Assembly (NCBI GenBank): GCA_028869255.1
Contig: CP110972.1
Coordinates: forward strand, 6,362,001-6,426,000
From: Pseudomonas poae
GTDB taxonomy: Bacteria > Pseudomonadota > Gammaproteobacteria > Pseudomonadales > Pseudomonadaceae
Direction: 5' to 3'
Length of the DNA stretch: 64,000 bases
Shown: positions 53,099 through 63,332 of the stretch, piece by piece
Position numbering within the stretch: position 1 is the first letter of the stretch
How the letters are laid out: the number at the start of each line of letters is the position of its first letter
Notes under the pieces: model-generated
Database searches by the model: none
Told to the model about the DNA's origin: nothing
Seen by the model: the letters and a program-made list of their open reading frames with translations, nothing else
Position numbers and translations under genes: made by a program

Positions 53099-54802
53099 TT
53101 AATCGGCCAGGGCGATTGGCCCGATTTCATCAAACACATCACCCGGCCCCGGGTTCTCGGGGTGAGTGCTGCCGCCAAAGTGGGTCATGATGCCCCACAC
53201 CGCGTTCAGCGAGGTCTGTACCGCGCCTTCGACCCAGGCCGGGGTCCAGGATACGTCGTCGCCCGCGATAAAGATCCCGCGTTGTTCGGCGGGCATGTCC
53301 TTCTGCATAAAGTGCGCATACATCCGCTGGTTATAGCGATAGTGCCCGGGCAACGCACCTTTGAAGGCACCGAGGAAGTGCGGGTCGGCCTCCCACGATA
53401 CGGTGATCGGGTCACCGATGATGCGCGCTTTGATATCGACTTTCGGGTAGATCTTTTTCAGTGCATCCAGGGCCAGTTTCACCCGCTTGTCGATGGGTTG
53501 CGGGAGCATTTTCAACGCGTCGCTCATCCACGAGTACGACAGGCAAATCACCCCCGGCTTGTCGTCGCCGTTGTCGAAGAGGTAGGTGCCACGGGTCAGG
53601 CGATCGGTGAGGGTCATGCTCATCACGTCGCGGCCGGTTTGCGGGTCTTTGTCTTTCCAGAACGGGCGATCGACCATTACAAAGGTTTTCGATGACTGCA
53701 TGTAGCGCGTGCGGTCCAGGGCCATCCACATCTTTTGCGAGAACAGGGTTTCGTCGCATTCGATCTGGGTGGTCAGCAGCCAGCTCTGGCAAGTGGTGAG
53801 CACCGCCGCGTACTCGCGGGTGTCGCCATAATTGTCGGTGACCGCAAAGCGGCCGTCGGGGGCGTGCGCAATGCGTTTCACACCCGCCCGTGGCGCACCT
53901 CTGTGCAACGAACTGAGGCTGGTCCCGGCCGGCCAGTGAGCGCAACGCTCCGGCACATGGCGCCAGATGCCCATGGGCACCTGGGCCACGCCGCCGACCA
54001 CCAGGTGCTGGTGGTCGTCGCAGTTGGTCATCACCACGCGAAAGATTTCCAGCATCGAGTTGGGGAAGTCCGAGTCCCAGCCGCCGGTGCCGAAACCAAC
54101 CTGGCCAAACACTTCGCGGTGCAGGAACGAGAGCTTGGCGAACGCCTTGGAGGTAGCGACAAAGTCATAGAAGGTGCGGTCGTCCCACAGCGGCACCAGC
54201 TTATTCCACAGCTCTTTGAGGCGCGGTACGTCACGGTCGCGGATGGCTTGCTGGATATCGCCGAACTGCGAGCCGGCCTCCAGCGCATCGGCCCAGGCGT
54301 CGGCGACTTCCTGAAACAGCACCGGCAAGTCGGAAAGTTTTTGTGCGTAGTGGGTCTGGCCTTCCAGGTCGATGACTGTGCTGCCAGAGGCCGGGGTCAA
54401 AGGGTTGGGGAAGGGTTTGGTCTCCAGGCCCAGCTTGTCCACATAGTGGTAGAACGCGGTAGACGACACCGGGAAACGCATGCCCCCCAGCTCGGCGATG
54501 ATGCCTTCAGCGCCCTCAAAGGCCTGGGAGCGCAAGCGGCCGCCCATCTTCGAGGCTTCGTATACCACCGGCTTCAAGCCCAGTTTCATCAACTCGTAGG
54601 CGGCCACCAGCCCCGCGATCCCGGCACCGACAATCGCCACCTCGGCGCCATGGTTGGCGGCCGGAATGCTGCCCAGGCCCGCCGGGTGCTCGATCCAGTC
54701 ATCAAAGGCAAACGGGAAATCCGGGCCGAAGATGGTGATGGGTTTCTTACCGTCTGCGGGGTGGCGATTGGTCTTGCTGATGGTGCTGGACGGAATGCTC
54801 AT
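53099..54802 (-). CDS. davB: L-lysine 2-monooxygenase DavB
   Basis: 567-aa flavin amine oxidase/monooxygenase. The FAD dinucleotide fold is AEVAIVGAGIAGLVAAYELM near residue 50, followed by YEASKMGGRLRSQAFEGAEG and AELGGMRFPVSSTAFYHYVD; the C-terminal FAD contact is GIFIAGDDVSWTPAWVEGAV. DavB oxidatively decarboxylates L-lysine to 5-aminovaleramide. It belongs with tryptophan 2-monooxygenases, so a related amino acid as substrate is possible, but the partnership with davA and placement near pqq match the P. putida lysine operon. The Lrp-type gene upstream is likely its regulator. Confidence 0.88.
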   Translation of the reverse strand: MSIPSSTISKTNRHPADGKKPITIFGPDFPFAFDDWIEHPAGLGSIPAANHGAEVAIVGAGIAGLVAAYELMKLGLKPVVYEASKMGGRLRSQAFEGAEGIIAELGGMRFPVSSTAFYHYVDKLGLETKPFPNPLTPASGSTVIDLEGQTHYAQKLSDLPVLFQEVADAWADALEAGSQFGDIQQAIRDRDVPRLKELWNKLVPLWDDRTFYDFVATSKAFAKLSFLHREVFGQVGFGTGGWDSDFPNSMLEIFRVVMTNCDDHQHLVVGGVAQVPMGIWRHVPERCAHWPAGTSLSSLHRGAPRAGVKRIAHAPDGRFAVTDNYGDTREYAAVLTTCQSWLLTTQIECDETLFSQKMWMALDRTRYMQSSKTFVMVDRPFWKDKDPQTGRDVMSMTLTDRLTRGTYLFDNGDDKPGVICLSYSWMSDALKMLPQPIDKRVKLALDALKKIYPKVDIKARIIGDPITVSWEADPHFLGAFKGALPGHYRYNQRMYAHFMQKDMPAEQRGIFIAGDDVSWTPAWVEGAVQTSLNAVWGIMTHFGGSTHPENPGPGDVFDEIGPIALAD

Positions 54803-54949
54803 GGCTGACCCTTGCTGACGACTCGGCAGGACGTGACCCGCTGAGTATAGGAAAAGATGGCAGCCAGTTTAGGGAGCGTAGCGTTCGTTAATAAGACGCA
54901 AAGTGTCGTCGGATTGAATTGTTTTTAGTCAGAGTGACGAACCTGCTGG

Positions 54950-55395
54950 TCAGACTGGCTGGCCACGATCCAATTTGTTACTAAGGATGATCGAGGTGGT
55001 GGTTTTCTCCACACCGTCGACGCTGCCGATCTGGTCCAGCAACTGATCAAGCTGCTCCGGCGAATCGGTGCGCAGCCAGGCCACGTAATCGAACTCACCA
55101 CTCACCGCGCACAACTGCTGCACCTGGGCCATGGCACTCAACCTGCGCAGCACCTCCTTGCCCGAGCGCGCCTGCACGGTGATCCCTACGTACGCTTGCA
55201 AACCGCCATCGACCACACGCTGCCCGAGGCGCACGCCATACCCTGTGATCACCTGGGTTTTTCCAGCCGCGCCAGGCGCGACGTTACCGTGGTACGCGCA
55301 ATGCCCAACTGCCGGGCGAGCATGGCCACGCTTTCGCGGGCGTTGATCTGCAGGGCGGCGATCAGTTGGCGGTCGATTTCATCAAGGACGGGCAA
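54950..55395 (-). pseudogene. Lrp/AsnC-family regulator, split by a -1 frameshift
   Basis: From a TTG at 55395 (GGAG eight bases upstream) the helix-turn-helix reads DEIDRQLIAALQINARESVA and LARQLGIARTTVTSRLARLE. The frame then ends early. The ligand-binding RAM/ACT domain (ITGYGVRLGQRVVDGGLQAY; QLCAVSGEFDYVAWLRTDSP) is in another frame, ending at 54950. The T5 run at 55259-55263 needs one more base (AAAAAA on the coding strand); then LEKTQVITGYG joins the parts into about 148 aa. It lies 147 bases upstream of davB on the same strand and probably senses lysine or a product. Confidence 0.85.
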
Positions 55396-55453
55396 GGGCA
55401 GGGCTCCAGTGCTGGCGGCAATGGGGGCGTATGTTACAGGCTTCCAGACACAC

Positions 55454-55478
55454 AAATGCCGCGCAATGCGCGGCATTT
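55454..55478 (-). terminator. tRNA-Ile terminator
   Basis: AAATGCCGCGC-ATT-GCGCGGCATTT, an 11-pair hairpin 6 bases past the tRNA 3' end. Confidence 0.85.
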
Positions 55479-55483
55479 TAAGT

Positions 55484-55560
55484 TGGTGGGCCCACACGGA
55501 CTTGAACCGTGGACCAAAGGATTATGAGTCCTCTGCTCTGACCAACTGAGCTATAGGCCC
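55484..55560 (-). tRNA. tRNA-Ile2 (anticodon CAU)
   Basis: 77 nt with encoded CCA. Acceptor GGGCCTA pairs with TGGGCCC (one wobble), D-arm GCTCAGTTGGTCAGAGC, anticodon loop CTCATAA and T-arm CACGGTTCAAGTCCGTG. A CAU anticodon with this body (GAGGACTCATAATCC stem) is the minor isoleucine tRNA whose C34 TilS turns into lysidine to read AUA; it lacks initiator-tRNA features such as three GC pairs in the anticodon stem. Confidence 0.88.
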
Positions 55561-55577
55561 TTGTAACAGGTCGCGGA

Positions 55578-58500
55578 TTATAACGATGGTTTCCCCGCTG
55601 TGCTATCCGAAAAATCCTCAATGCTTATACGAAGAAACGTCGCTGCAAAAAGCTCCGGCGGTAGCGGCAGGCTGACGATGTAACCCTGCATCTGTTCACA
55701 GCCTTCGGCGGTGAGGAATGCTTGTTGCGCGGCGTTCTCCACGCCTTCGGCGATGATGGTGAATTGCATGCTTTGGCCCAAGGCGATGATTGCGCGCACG
55801 ATGGCGGCGTCGTGGGGGTCGTCGGGCAGGCCGCGGACGAAGGATTGGTCGATTTTGAGGAAATCCAGCGGCAGGCGCTTGAGGTAGCTGAGGGATGAAT
55901 AGCCGGTGCCGAAATCATCGATCGCCAGTTGTACGCCCAGGCGTTTGAGTTGGTGCAACACTTCCAGCGCTTCTTCGGCCTGGCTCATGATGAAGTTTTC
56001 GGTGATTTCCAGTTGCAGGCAGCCGGGGTCGAGGTCGTAGTCGTGTAATAGCTGTTCGACGCGAGCCAGCAACCCGGGGTGGCGTAGTTGCGCGCCGGCC
56101 AGGTTGACCGACAGCGGGCCGAAGTCATCGAAGGTGGTTTGCCAGGCGTGCATTTGTCGACAGGCCTGTTCCAGTACCCAGTCGCCAATCTGCAGGATCA
56201 TGCCGTTCTCTTCGGCCAGGGCAATGAAGTGTTCGGGGGGCACGTCGCCAAAGGTGGGGTGGCGCCAGCGGATCAGCGCTTCGGCGCCGATCAGTTCCTG
56301 GGTCTTGAGGCTCAGTTTGGGCTGGAAAAACAGGCTCAGCTCGTTGCGTTCGATGGCGCGGCGCAGTTCATGTTCAAGTGCCACGCGTTCGTTGGCCTGG
56401 GCGGTCAGGTCGCGGGTATAGCTTTCGACCCGGTTACGCCCCTTGGCCTTGGAGCGGTACATGGCGGCGTCGGCGTTTTTGACCAGGGTGGCTACGTCGG
56501 TGCCGTCCTCGGGGTACAGGCTGGTGCCGATACTGGCGCTGATAAAAAACTCGTGTTCGCCGGCCTGGAAGGGTGGGGTGAAGCAGGCCAGCAGTTTATT
56601 CGCCAGGTGCTGGGCGTCGCTGGCGTGTTGCAGGCCGGGGAGCAGGATGATGAATTCGTCGCCACCGAGGCGCGCGACGGTGTCGATATCGCGCAGCTGC
56701 TCCTTGAGGCGAACGGCAATGTCTTTGAGCAGCAGGTCGCCAATCGGATGGCCCAGGCTGTCATTGATGTGTTTGAAACGGTCCAGGTCGAGAAACAGCA
56801 CGGCGCCTTGTTTGCCGGTTTCCTGATGGCCATTTAGGGCGGCCTGCAAGCGGCTTTCAAACAGCGTGCGGTTGGGCAGGCCCGTGAGTGGGTCGTGGTG
56901 GGCCTGGTAGTCGAGCCGCGCCTGGGCCAGCTTGAGGCTGGAGATGTCGGCAAACACGGCGACGAAGTGCGTGATCATCTGGTCGCGGTTGCGTACGGCG
57001 CTGATGGTCAGCCAGCTGGGGTACAGCTCGCCGTTCTTGCGCCGGTTGGAAATCTCGCCCTGCCAGTGGCCCTGGGCCGTCAGTTGGTGCCACATGGCCG
57101 CATAGAACGCGCTGTCATGCAGGCCGGAGGCAAGCAGGCGCGGCGTATTGCCGAGGGCTTCGGCTTCGCTGTAGCCGGTGATTTCGCTGAAGGCACGGTT
57201 GACGGCGCTGATGTGCTGCCGGGTGTCGGTGATCAATACACCTTCGGCAGTGCTTTCGAATACGGTCGCGGCCTGTTGCAGTTTTTCCTGCATCAGTTGG
57301 CGTTCGGTGATGTCGCGGGCGATGGTCAGCATGCAGTCCTCACCGGCGATCGGCAGGGGGCGGCTGGACACTTCACACAGCCGTATCTGCCCGTCGCTGC
57401 GGCGTATATGGCAGATGAAATCCCGTACAAAGCCATCCCGGTGCATCAGTTCGAGCATGTGCTTGCGTTCGTTGAGGTCGACCCAGATGCCCAGGTCCAG
57501 GGTCGACTGGTCGAGGGACGCCGCGCTGTTGAAGCCAGTGATGCGGCTGAAGCCATCGTTGACTTCAATCAGCAGGCCATCACGCTGTCGGCTTAGCAAC
57601 AAGCCGTCAGGGGAGGCATGGAAGGCTTTGGCGAATTTCTCTTCGGAGGTTTGCAGTTGTTGCTGGGTTTCCTTCAGTTGGGTGATGTCGCGCACCACCA
57701 CCACCAGGGCTTCGGTGGTGTCGAGCTGAAAGGGCTCGGCCGAGAGCAACCCGGTAAACGCCTGGCCGTTACTGCGCAGGAACGGCATTTCCAGGTTGCG
57801 AATGCTGGTGGTCTGCACCCGTTTCAACAGGTCGGGGCCGATGCCCGGAAGGCCCCAGATATTCAGCGCGGTCGCGGTTTTGCCGACCACCTCTTCGGCG
57901 CTGAGGCCAACCTGGTCCTCGAACGCCTTGTTAACCTCCAGCAGGCAGCCGTCGGATAGCCGTGCGATCACCAGAATGTCGGGGCACTGCTGGAACACCG
58001 AGGCAAACTTCTGCTCGGACAGCTGCAGTGCTTCTTCGGTGCGCTTGGCTTCGCTGATGTCGATCATCAAGCCGCGCAGCACGGGCTCATGCCCGTGTTC
58101 GATCAGGCTGACAATGTCGCGCACCCACAGGCAGCGGCCGTCGGCGGTGATCACGCGGTAATCGATGCTGTGATCGCGGTTGGCGCGGGTTTCGCGGTAG
58201 CAATAGGCTTCGGTGCGTGTCAGGTCGGCGGGGTGAATAATGTTGCGCCAGAAGCCTGGGATCAGCCAATGCGCCCGCGGGTATCCGAGCAACTCCTCGG
58301 CATGCGGTGACACGTAGCTGTAGGTAAAGTCGCTAATGCTGGCTTCCCAGGCGATGGCGGACAGGCTCTCCACCAGGCCGCGATAGTGGTATTCGCTGCT
58401 GCGCAGTTCCTGTTCGAGGGCAACCCTGCGGGAAATTTCCGAGCTGAGGCGGCGATTGATCCGAATTACGATGGCTAAAACGGTGCTGAGTAACAGCACT

Positions 58501-59321
58501 GCGGGCAGGCCGTACATCAGCAAGTCTGTCCAGAATGTACGGTGATCGGTAAAGCTGCCGACCCAATGTTGCTGGATGGCCTCGGTTTCCTGCGGGCTGA
58601 GGTCGGCCAGCACCTTGTCCAGAATGCCGACCAGCATCTTGTCGTCACGCGGCACGCCCATCGCCAATTGATAGCGATAGGGTGTCTCGCCACTGACGTA
58701 CAGGCCGTCGAGCTTGAGTTCGCGCAGGCTCCAGACGCTGGACGCCAAGTCGCTGACTACGGCATCCACTTCGCCGGTGGCCAGGGCTTGCAGTGTGGAG
58801 CTGACGTTGGGCAGGGCCACCAGGTTGAGGTCCGGGTGGTGGGTGCGCAGCAGCTCATGAGGTGCGTAGTTTTCCACCACGGCAATCTTCAACCCGTAAA
58901 GGTCCTTGAGATTACGCGGCCGTGCGCCGCCTTCGTGGGCCAGAATCACCATTGGGAAGTCGATATAAGGCCGGGTGAAGGCCAGGTAATTCTGGCGTTC
59001 TGGGGTCGACATGATGCTGGGGATAAGGTCCAGCTGGTTGCTTCGTGCCATTTCCAGCACGGCGCCCCAGCTTGGCGGTTCGATCAGCTTGACCCTGACG
59101 CCCAGGCGGTCCTGGATCAGGCGCACGTAATCCGCCGACAAGCCCTGGTAGCGGCCATTTTCATCACGGTATTCGAAGGGTGGCCAAGAGGCGTCCACCC
59201 CCAGGCGCAGCTCCTGATGGTCCGCCAGCCAGCCACGCTCATCATCAGTAAGAGTCAACGCGCCAGCCGTTGCGGTCCAGGTCAGCAGCGACAGCAGCAA
59301 CACAGTCGGCAATCTGGGCAT
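55578..59321 (-). CDS. Hybrid sensor: solute-binding domain, PAS domains, GGDEF and EAL
   Basis: 1247 aa. A signal peptide (VLLLSLLTWTATAGALTL) leads into a periplasmic solute-binding domain of type SBP_bac_3 (about 35-260, LRLGVDASWPPFEYRDENGR). A membrane helix follows near 270-290 (LMYGLPAVLLLSTVLAIVIR), then four PAS/PAC units. The GGDEF domain has an intact active site (VARLGGDEFIILLPG) and the EAL domain is intact at AEALIRWRHP, ENFIMSQAEEAL and IDDFGTGYSSLSYLKRLPLD. It could both make and break c-di-GMP in response to an amino-acid-like ligand. Stands alone next to tRNA-Ile. Confidence 0.9.
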   Translation of the reverse strand: MPRLPTVLLLSLLTWTATAGALTLTDDERGWLADHQELRLGVDASWPPFEYRDENGRYQGLSADYVRLIQDRLGVRVKLIEPPSWGAVLEMARSNQLDLIPSIMSTPERQNYLAFTRPYIDFPMVILAHEGGARPRNLKDLYGLKIAVVENYAPHELLRTHHPDLNLVALPNVSSTLQALATGEVDAVVSDLASSVWSLRELKLDGLYVSGETPYRYQLAMGVPRDDKMLVGILDKVLADLSPQETEAIQQHWVGSFTDHRTFWTDLLMYGLPAVLLLSTVLAIVIRINRRLSSEISRRVALEQELRSSEYHYRGLVESLSAIAWEASISDFTYSYVSPHAEELLGYPRAHWLIPGFWRNIIHPADLTRTEAYCYRETRANRDHSIDYRVITADGRCLWVRDIVSLIEHGHEPVLRGLMIDISEAKRTEEALQLSEQKFASVFQQCPDILVIARLSDGCLLEVNKAFEDQVGLSAEEVVGKTATALNIWGLPGIGPDLLKRVQTTSIRNLEMPFLRSNGQAFTGLLSAEPFQLDTTEALVVVVRDITQLKETQQQLQTSEEKFAKAFHASPDGLLLSRQRDGLLIEVNDGFSRITGFNSAASLDQSTLDLGIWVDLNERKHMLELMHRDGFVRDFICHIRRSDGQIRLCEVSSRPLPIAGEDCMLTIARDITERQLMQEKLQQAATVFESTAEGVLITDTRQHISAVNRAFSEITGYSEAEALGNTPRLLASGLHDSAFYAAMWHQLTAQGHWQGEISNRRKNGELYPSWLTISAVRNRDQMITHFVAVFADISSLKLAQARLDYQAHHDPLTGLPNRTLFESRLQAALNGHQETGKQGAVLFLDLDRFKHINDSLGHPIGDLLLKDIAVRLKEQLRDIDTVARLGGDEFIILLPGLQHASDAQHLANKLLACFTPPFQAGEHEFFISASIGTSLYPEDGTDVATLVKNADAAMYRSKAKGRNRVESYTRDLTAQANERVALEHELRRAIERNELSLFFQPKLSLKTQELIGAEALIRWRHPTFGDVPPEHFIALAEENGMILQIGDWVLEQACRQMHAWQTTFDDFGPLSVNLAGAQLRHPGLLARVEQLLHDYDLDPGCLQLEITENFIMSQAEEALEVLHQLKRLGVQLAIDDFGTGYSSLSYLKRLPLDFLKIDQSFVRGLPDDPHDAAIVRAIIALGQSMQFTIIAEGVENAAQQAFLTAEGCEQMQGYIVSLPLPPELFAATFLRISIEDFSDSTAGKPSL

Positions 59322-59412
59322 AACGGTCTCGTTATGGCACGGGGAATGTTTCGAGTGTAGACGGGCATTTCGGGGGAGGGGGTGTTGCGAAGGGCTTTAT
59401 CGATACAAAACA

Positions 59413-59437
59413 AAACCCCCGGCCTGGGCCGGGGGTT
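59413..59437 (-). terminator. rpoD terminator
   Basis: AACCCCCGGCC-TGG/CCA-GGCCGGGGGTT with T-rich flank on the minus strand (TTTTGTTTTG). Confidence 0.93.
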
Positions 59438-59443
59438 CTGGTA

Positions 59444-61294
59444 TCACTCGTCGAGGAAGGAGCGCAGATGCTCGCTTCGCGTCGGGTGGCGCAACTTGCG
59501 CAACGCCTTGGCTTCGATCTGACGGATCCGCTCGCGGGTCACGTCAAACTGCTTACCGACTTCCTCAAGGGTGTGGTCGGTATTCATGTCGATGCCGAAA
59601 CGCATACGCAGTACCTTGGCTTCACGGGCAGTGAGGCCGGACAGTACGTCGCGAGTCGCTTCTTTCAAGCTCTCAACAGTGGCCACATCGATTGGCGACT
59701 GCATGGTCGAGTCTTCGATGAAGTCACCCAGATGGGAGTCTTCGTCATCACCAATCGGCGTTTCCATGGAGATCGGCTCTTTAGCGATCTTCAATACCTT
59801 GCGGATTTTATCCTCAGGCATTTCCATGCGTTCGCCCAGCTCTTCCGGCGTCGGTTCACGACCCATTTCCTGCAACATCTGCCGGGAAATACGGTTGAGC
59901 TTGTTGATGGTCTCGATCATGTGCACCGGAATACGGATGGTGCGGGCCTGGTCGGCGATCGAGCGAGTGATCGCTTGACGGATCCACCAGGTGGCATAAG
60001 TCGAGAACTTGTAACCACGACGGTATTCGAACTTGTCCACCGCCTTCATCAAGCCGATGTTGCCTTCCTGGATCAGATCGAGGAACTGCAGGCCACGGTT
60101 GGTGTACTTCTTGGCGATGGAGATCACCAGACGCAAGTTCGCTTCAACCATCTCTTTCTTCGCACGGCGGGCCTTGGCCTCACCGATCGACATGCGACGG
60201 TTGATGTCCTTGATCTCGGCAATCGTCAGGCCGGTTTCGGTCTCAAGCGCGGTCAGCTTCTGCTGGCAACGGATGATGTCCGGTTGCAGGCGACCAATGG
60301 CTTCGGCGTATTTCGCCTTGCCCTTGGCCAATGCGTCGGTCCAGCTTTCGTCAACTTCGTTGCCCGGGAACTGGCGCAGGAAGTCGGTACGCGGCATGCG
60401 CGCATCACGGACGCAGAGCTGCATGATTGCACGCTCTTGGGCACGCAGACGCTCAAGGGCACTGCGAACACGCTCAACCAAGCCTTCGAATTGCTTCGGA
60501 ACCAGCTTGATTGGCATGAACAGCTCAGCCAGGGCCAACAGTTCGGCGATTGCCTGCTTGTTGCCACGACCGTGCTTTTTCAGGGCCTTGCGGGTGATTT
60601 CCATTTGATCGGAAACCGCGCCGAAACGCTGGGCCGCGATGATCGGGTCTGGACCGCTTTCGACTTCATCTTCGTCGTCACTGCTGGCTTCGGCGTCGTC
60701 GTCTTCGGCGTCGTCGTCCGCTTTCGCGGCTTTCGCATCGACAGGCGGCGGTACTTCGGCAGCAGGCGGCGCAATGCCATCGTCCGGGTCGATATAACCG
60801 CTCAGGACGTCGGACAGGCGGCCACCTTCGGTGGTGACGCGAGTGTACTCGGAGAGAATGTGGTCAACCGTGCCAGGGAAGTGCGCGATTGCGCCCATCA
60901 CTTCACGGATACCCTCTTCAATACGCTTGGCGATTTCGATTTCGCCTTCACGCGTCAGCAACTCGACGGTACCCATTTCACGCATATACATGCGCACAGG
61001 GTCAGTCGTGCGACCGATGTCGGTCTCCACCGCTGCCAGCGCGGCAGCTGCTTCTTCAGCGGCTGCCTCGTCGGTATCGGCGTCGGCCAACATAAGGGCG
61101 TCCGCATCCGGAGCACTCTCGTGTACGGGGATCCCCATGTCATTAATCATGCGGATGATGTCTTCCACCTGCTCTGGATCTGAAATATCCTCAGGCAGGT
61201 GATCGTTGACCTCTGCGTAAGTCAGATACTTCTGCTCACGACCAAGGGTGATCAACTCTTTGATACGAGACTGCTGTTGCGCTTTTCCGGACAT
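59444..61294 (-). CDS. rpoD: RNA polymerase sigma factor RpoD (sigma-70)
   Basis: 616 aa, full length for Pseudomonas. Region 1.1 at the start ([20 protein letters not shown]), an acidic non-conserved insert ([20 protein letters not shown]), region 2 with [20 protein letters not shown], region 3 with [20 protein letters not shown] and region 4 with [20 protein letters not shown]. Directs housekeeping transcription. Last gene of the macromolecular synthesis cluster rpsU-dnaG-rpoD, 67 bases after dnaG. Confidence 0.98.
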   Translation of the reverse strand: MSGKAQQQSRIKELITLGREQKYLTYAEVNDHLPEDISDPEQVEDIIRMINDMGIPVHESAPDADALMLADADTDEAAAEEAAAALAAVETDIGRTTDPVRMYMREMGTVELLTREGEIEIAKRIEEGIREVMGAIAHFPGTVDHILSEYTRVTTEGGRLSDVLSGYIDPDDGIAPPAAEVPPPVDAKAAKADDDAEDDDAEASSDDEDEVESGPDPIIAAQRFGAVSDQMEITRKALKKHGRGNKQAIAELLALAELFMPIKLVPKQFEGLVERVRSALERLRAQERAIMQLCVRDARMPRTDFLRQFPGNEVDESWTDALAKGKAKYAEAIGRLQPDIIRCQQKLTALETETGLTIAEIKDINRRMSIGEAKARRAKKEMVEANLRLVISIAKKYTNRGLQFLDLIQEGNIGLMKAVDKFEYRRGYKFSTYATWWIRQAITRSIADQARTIRIPVHMIETINKLNRISRQMLQEMGREPTPEELGERMEMPEDKIRKVLKIAKEPISMETPIGDDEDSHLGDFIEDSTMQSPIDVATVESLKEATRDVLSGLTAREAKVLRMRFGIDMNTDHTLEEVGKQFDVTRERIRQIEAKALRKLRHPTRSEHLRSFLDE

Positions 61295-61361
61295 AACACC
61301 CTATCCACTGAAGGTCTTGGCGGGCAAAAAACAAGCCGAGGATTATACCCGAGCTATGACC

Positions 61362-63332
61362 TCACACGCCAGCTGAGGTCGGGTTTGATGCGGAAACATT
61401 CTGTTTTAAGAGGTCGCGCATCTGTTTTGCTATCTGAATTTGCTCTTCAGCCGATAATCCCGGCTGTCTTGCTCTCTTGATGAGTTCATCGAGGGTCTGC
61501 GTGTGCTGACCCGCGGATAACCTAGTAATGGTGTCTAAAAACTGTTGTTCAAGGTTATCGCCGTCAATTAGCCACTCCTTTTCCGCGAGTGCTTTCAATA
61601 AGCGGCCTTGTTCGGTGCCATGCCAACGAGCCATCAGCTGAATGGAGTTTAGCTTAGGATTTTTCTGCACGGCTTCGATCAGGGCAATCAGCACCTGAGC
61701 GTAGGTGTTGCTTTCGTTGGCAAAATGCTCAGCGCTTTCAACCTTGCCCGCCAATTGCGGGTGGTGGATGAGCGTGCGCAGGGCGATCAGCGTCGGAGCC
61801 TCCACAGCAACCGGAGTGCGCGGGGCGTAAGCCTCATCGCGATCACCGCGTTTGCCGTTCTTGCTCCAGGGTTTCTTGTCCCATTTCTTGCCACCGGCCC
61901 CCGGTTTCTTCGGCGTCCAGTCCTGCTGGGGCGCAAAGGCGTCCTGCGGTTGGTGGAAGTCGGAATAGTCCGGCATGGCGTCGTAATCCATGCCCGGGTC
62001 GTAGGCGGGTGGCGCATCCTGCGGCGCGCTGTGCACCAGCTGGCTGACGGCTTCACCGCTCAAACCGGTGATTTCCAGCAGGCGCATGCGCATCAGCGAC
62101 TTCAGGTTCGCGCCTGGGACTTTGTCGATCAGCGGCGCGGCGAGGGTGGCCATGTGGGCCTTGCCTTCGAGGGAGCGCGGGTCGGCTTCTTCAGTCAGTT
62201 GCTGGAAGAAATAGTCCGCCAGCGGCTGCGCATGTTGATTGATGCGCGCACGGAACGCGTCGGTGCCTTCGGAGCGGACCAAGGTGTCCGGGTCTTCGCC
62301 CTCGGGCAGGAACAGAAAGCGTGCACGACGCCCGTCCTGCAGGCTCGACAGCGTGGCCTCGAGCGCACGCCAGGCGGCGTTGCGGCCGGCCTGGTCGCCG
62401 TCGAAGCAGAACAGCACGCTGGGCACTACGCGAAACAGGCGCTTCATGTGTTCTTCGCTGGTCGCGGTGCCCAGCGTGGCCACGGCGTTGCGCAGGCCTT
62501 GTTGGGCCAGGGCGATCACGTCCATATAGCCTTCAACCACGATAATTTCATCGAGGTTGCGATTGTTCTTGCGCGCCTCGAACAGCCCGTAAAGCTCCTG
62601 GCCCTTATGGAATACCGGGGTTTCCGGGGAGTTCAGGTACTTGGGCTTGTCGTCACCCAGCACGCGGCCACCGAACGCGATGATGCGCCCACGGCTGTCG
62701 CGGATCGGGAACATCACGCGGTCGCGGAAACGGTCATAGCGTTTGCCAGTCTCGGCGTTTTCCACCAGCAGGCCGGCATCGATCATGGCTTTTTGCTGCA
62801 GGGTGTCGCTGCTCAAGTGCTTGTAGAGGTTGTCCCAGCCTGGTGGGGCGAAACCGAGGCCGAAGTCACGGGCGATTTCACCCGTCAGGCCGCGACCCTT
62901 GAGGTAGTCGACGGCGGCCTTGCGCTGCGGATGGCTTTTAAGCGCCTGGCGATAGAAGTCGGCAGCGGCCGTCAGCAGCGGGTACAGCGGCGAATCGGTG
63001 GGTTGCCGCGGTTTGTGCGGGCGGCCACTTTCTTCGCGGGGGATTTCCATGCCGGCGGCTTTGGCCAGTTCCTCGACTGCCTGGGGGAAGTCCAGGTTGT
63101 CGTGGTCCATGATGAAGCCGAGGGCATTGCCGCCTGCGCCGCAGCCGAAGCAGTAGTAGAACTGCTTGTCGGGGCTGACGCTGAACGAGGGCGTTTTTTC
63201 TTTGTGAAACGGGCAGCAGGCGGTGTAGTTCTTGCCAGCCTTTTTCATTTGCAGGCGCGAGCTGACAACATCGACGATGTCGGTGCGGTTCAGAAGGTCG
63301 TCAATAAAGCTCTGGGGAATTAGCCCGGCCAT
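61362..63332 (-). CDS. dnaG: DNA primase
   Basis: 656 aa. CHC2 zinc ribbon CPFHKEKTPSFSVSPDKQFY then YCFGCGAGGNAL, RNA polymerase domain with VVEGYMDVIALAQQGLRNAV and the TOPRIM acidic triad near LFCFDGDQAGRNAAWRALEA, and a C-terminal helicase-binding domain preceded by a Pro/Lys-rich linker (WTPKKPGAGGKKWDKKPWSK). It lays RNA primers at the fork with DnaB. 444 bases separate it from rpsU. Confidence 0.97.
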   Translation of the reverse strand: MAGLIPQSFIDDLLNRTDIVDVVSSRLQMKKAGKNYTACCPFHKEKTPSFSVSPDKQFYYCFGCGAGGNALGFIMDHDNLDFPQAVEELAKAAGMEIPREESGRPHKPRQPTDSPLYPLLTAAADFYRQALKSHPQRKAAVDYLKGRGLTGEIARDFGLGFAPPGWDNLYKHLSSDTLQQKAMIDAGLLVENAETGKRYDRFRDRVMFPIRDSRGRIIAFGGRVLGDDKPKYLNSPETPVFHKGQELYGLFEARKNNRNLDEIIVVEGYMDVIALAQQGLRNAVATLGTATSEEHMKRLFRVVPSVLFCFDGDQAGRNAAWRALEATLSSLQDGRRARFLFLPEGEDPDTLVRSEGTDAFRARINQHAQPLADYFFQQLTEEADPRSLEGKAHMATLAAPLIDKVPGANLKSLMRMRLLEITGLSGEAVSQLVHSAPQDAPPAYDPGMDYDAMPDYSDFHQPQDAFAPQQDWTPKKPGAGGKKWDKKPWSKNGKRGDRDEAYAPRTPVAVEAPTLIALRTLIHHPQLAGKVESAEHFANESNTYAQVLIALIEAVQKNPKLNSIQLMARWHGTEQGRLLKALAEKEWLIDGDNLEQQFLDTITRLSAGQHTQTLDELIKRARQPGLSAEEQIQIAKQMRDLLKQNVSASNPTSAGV

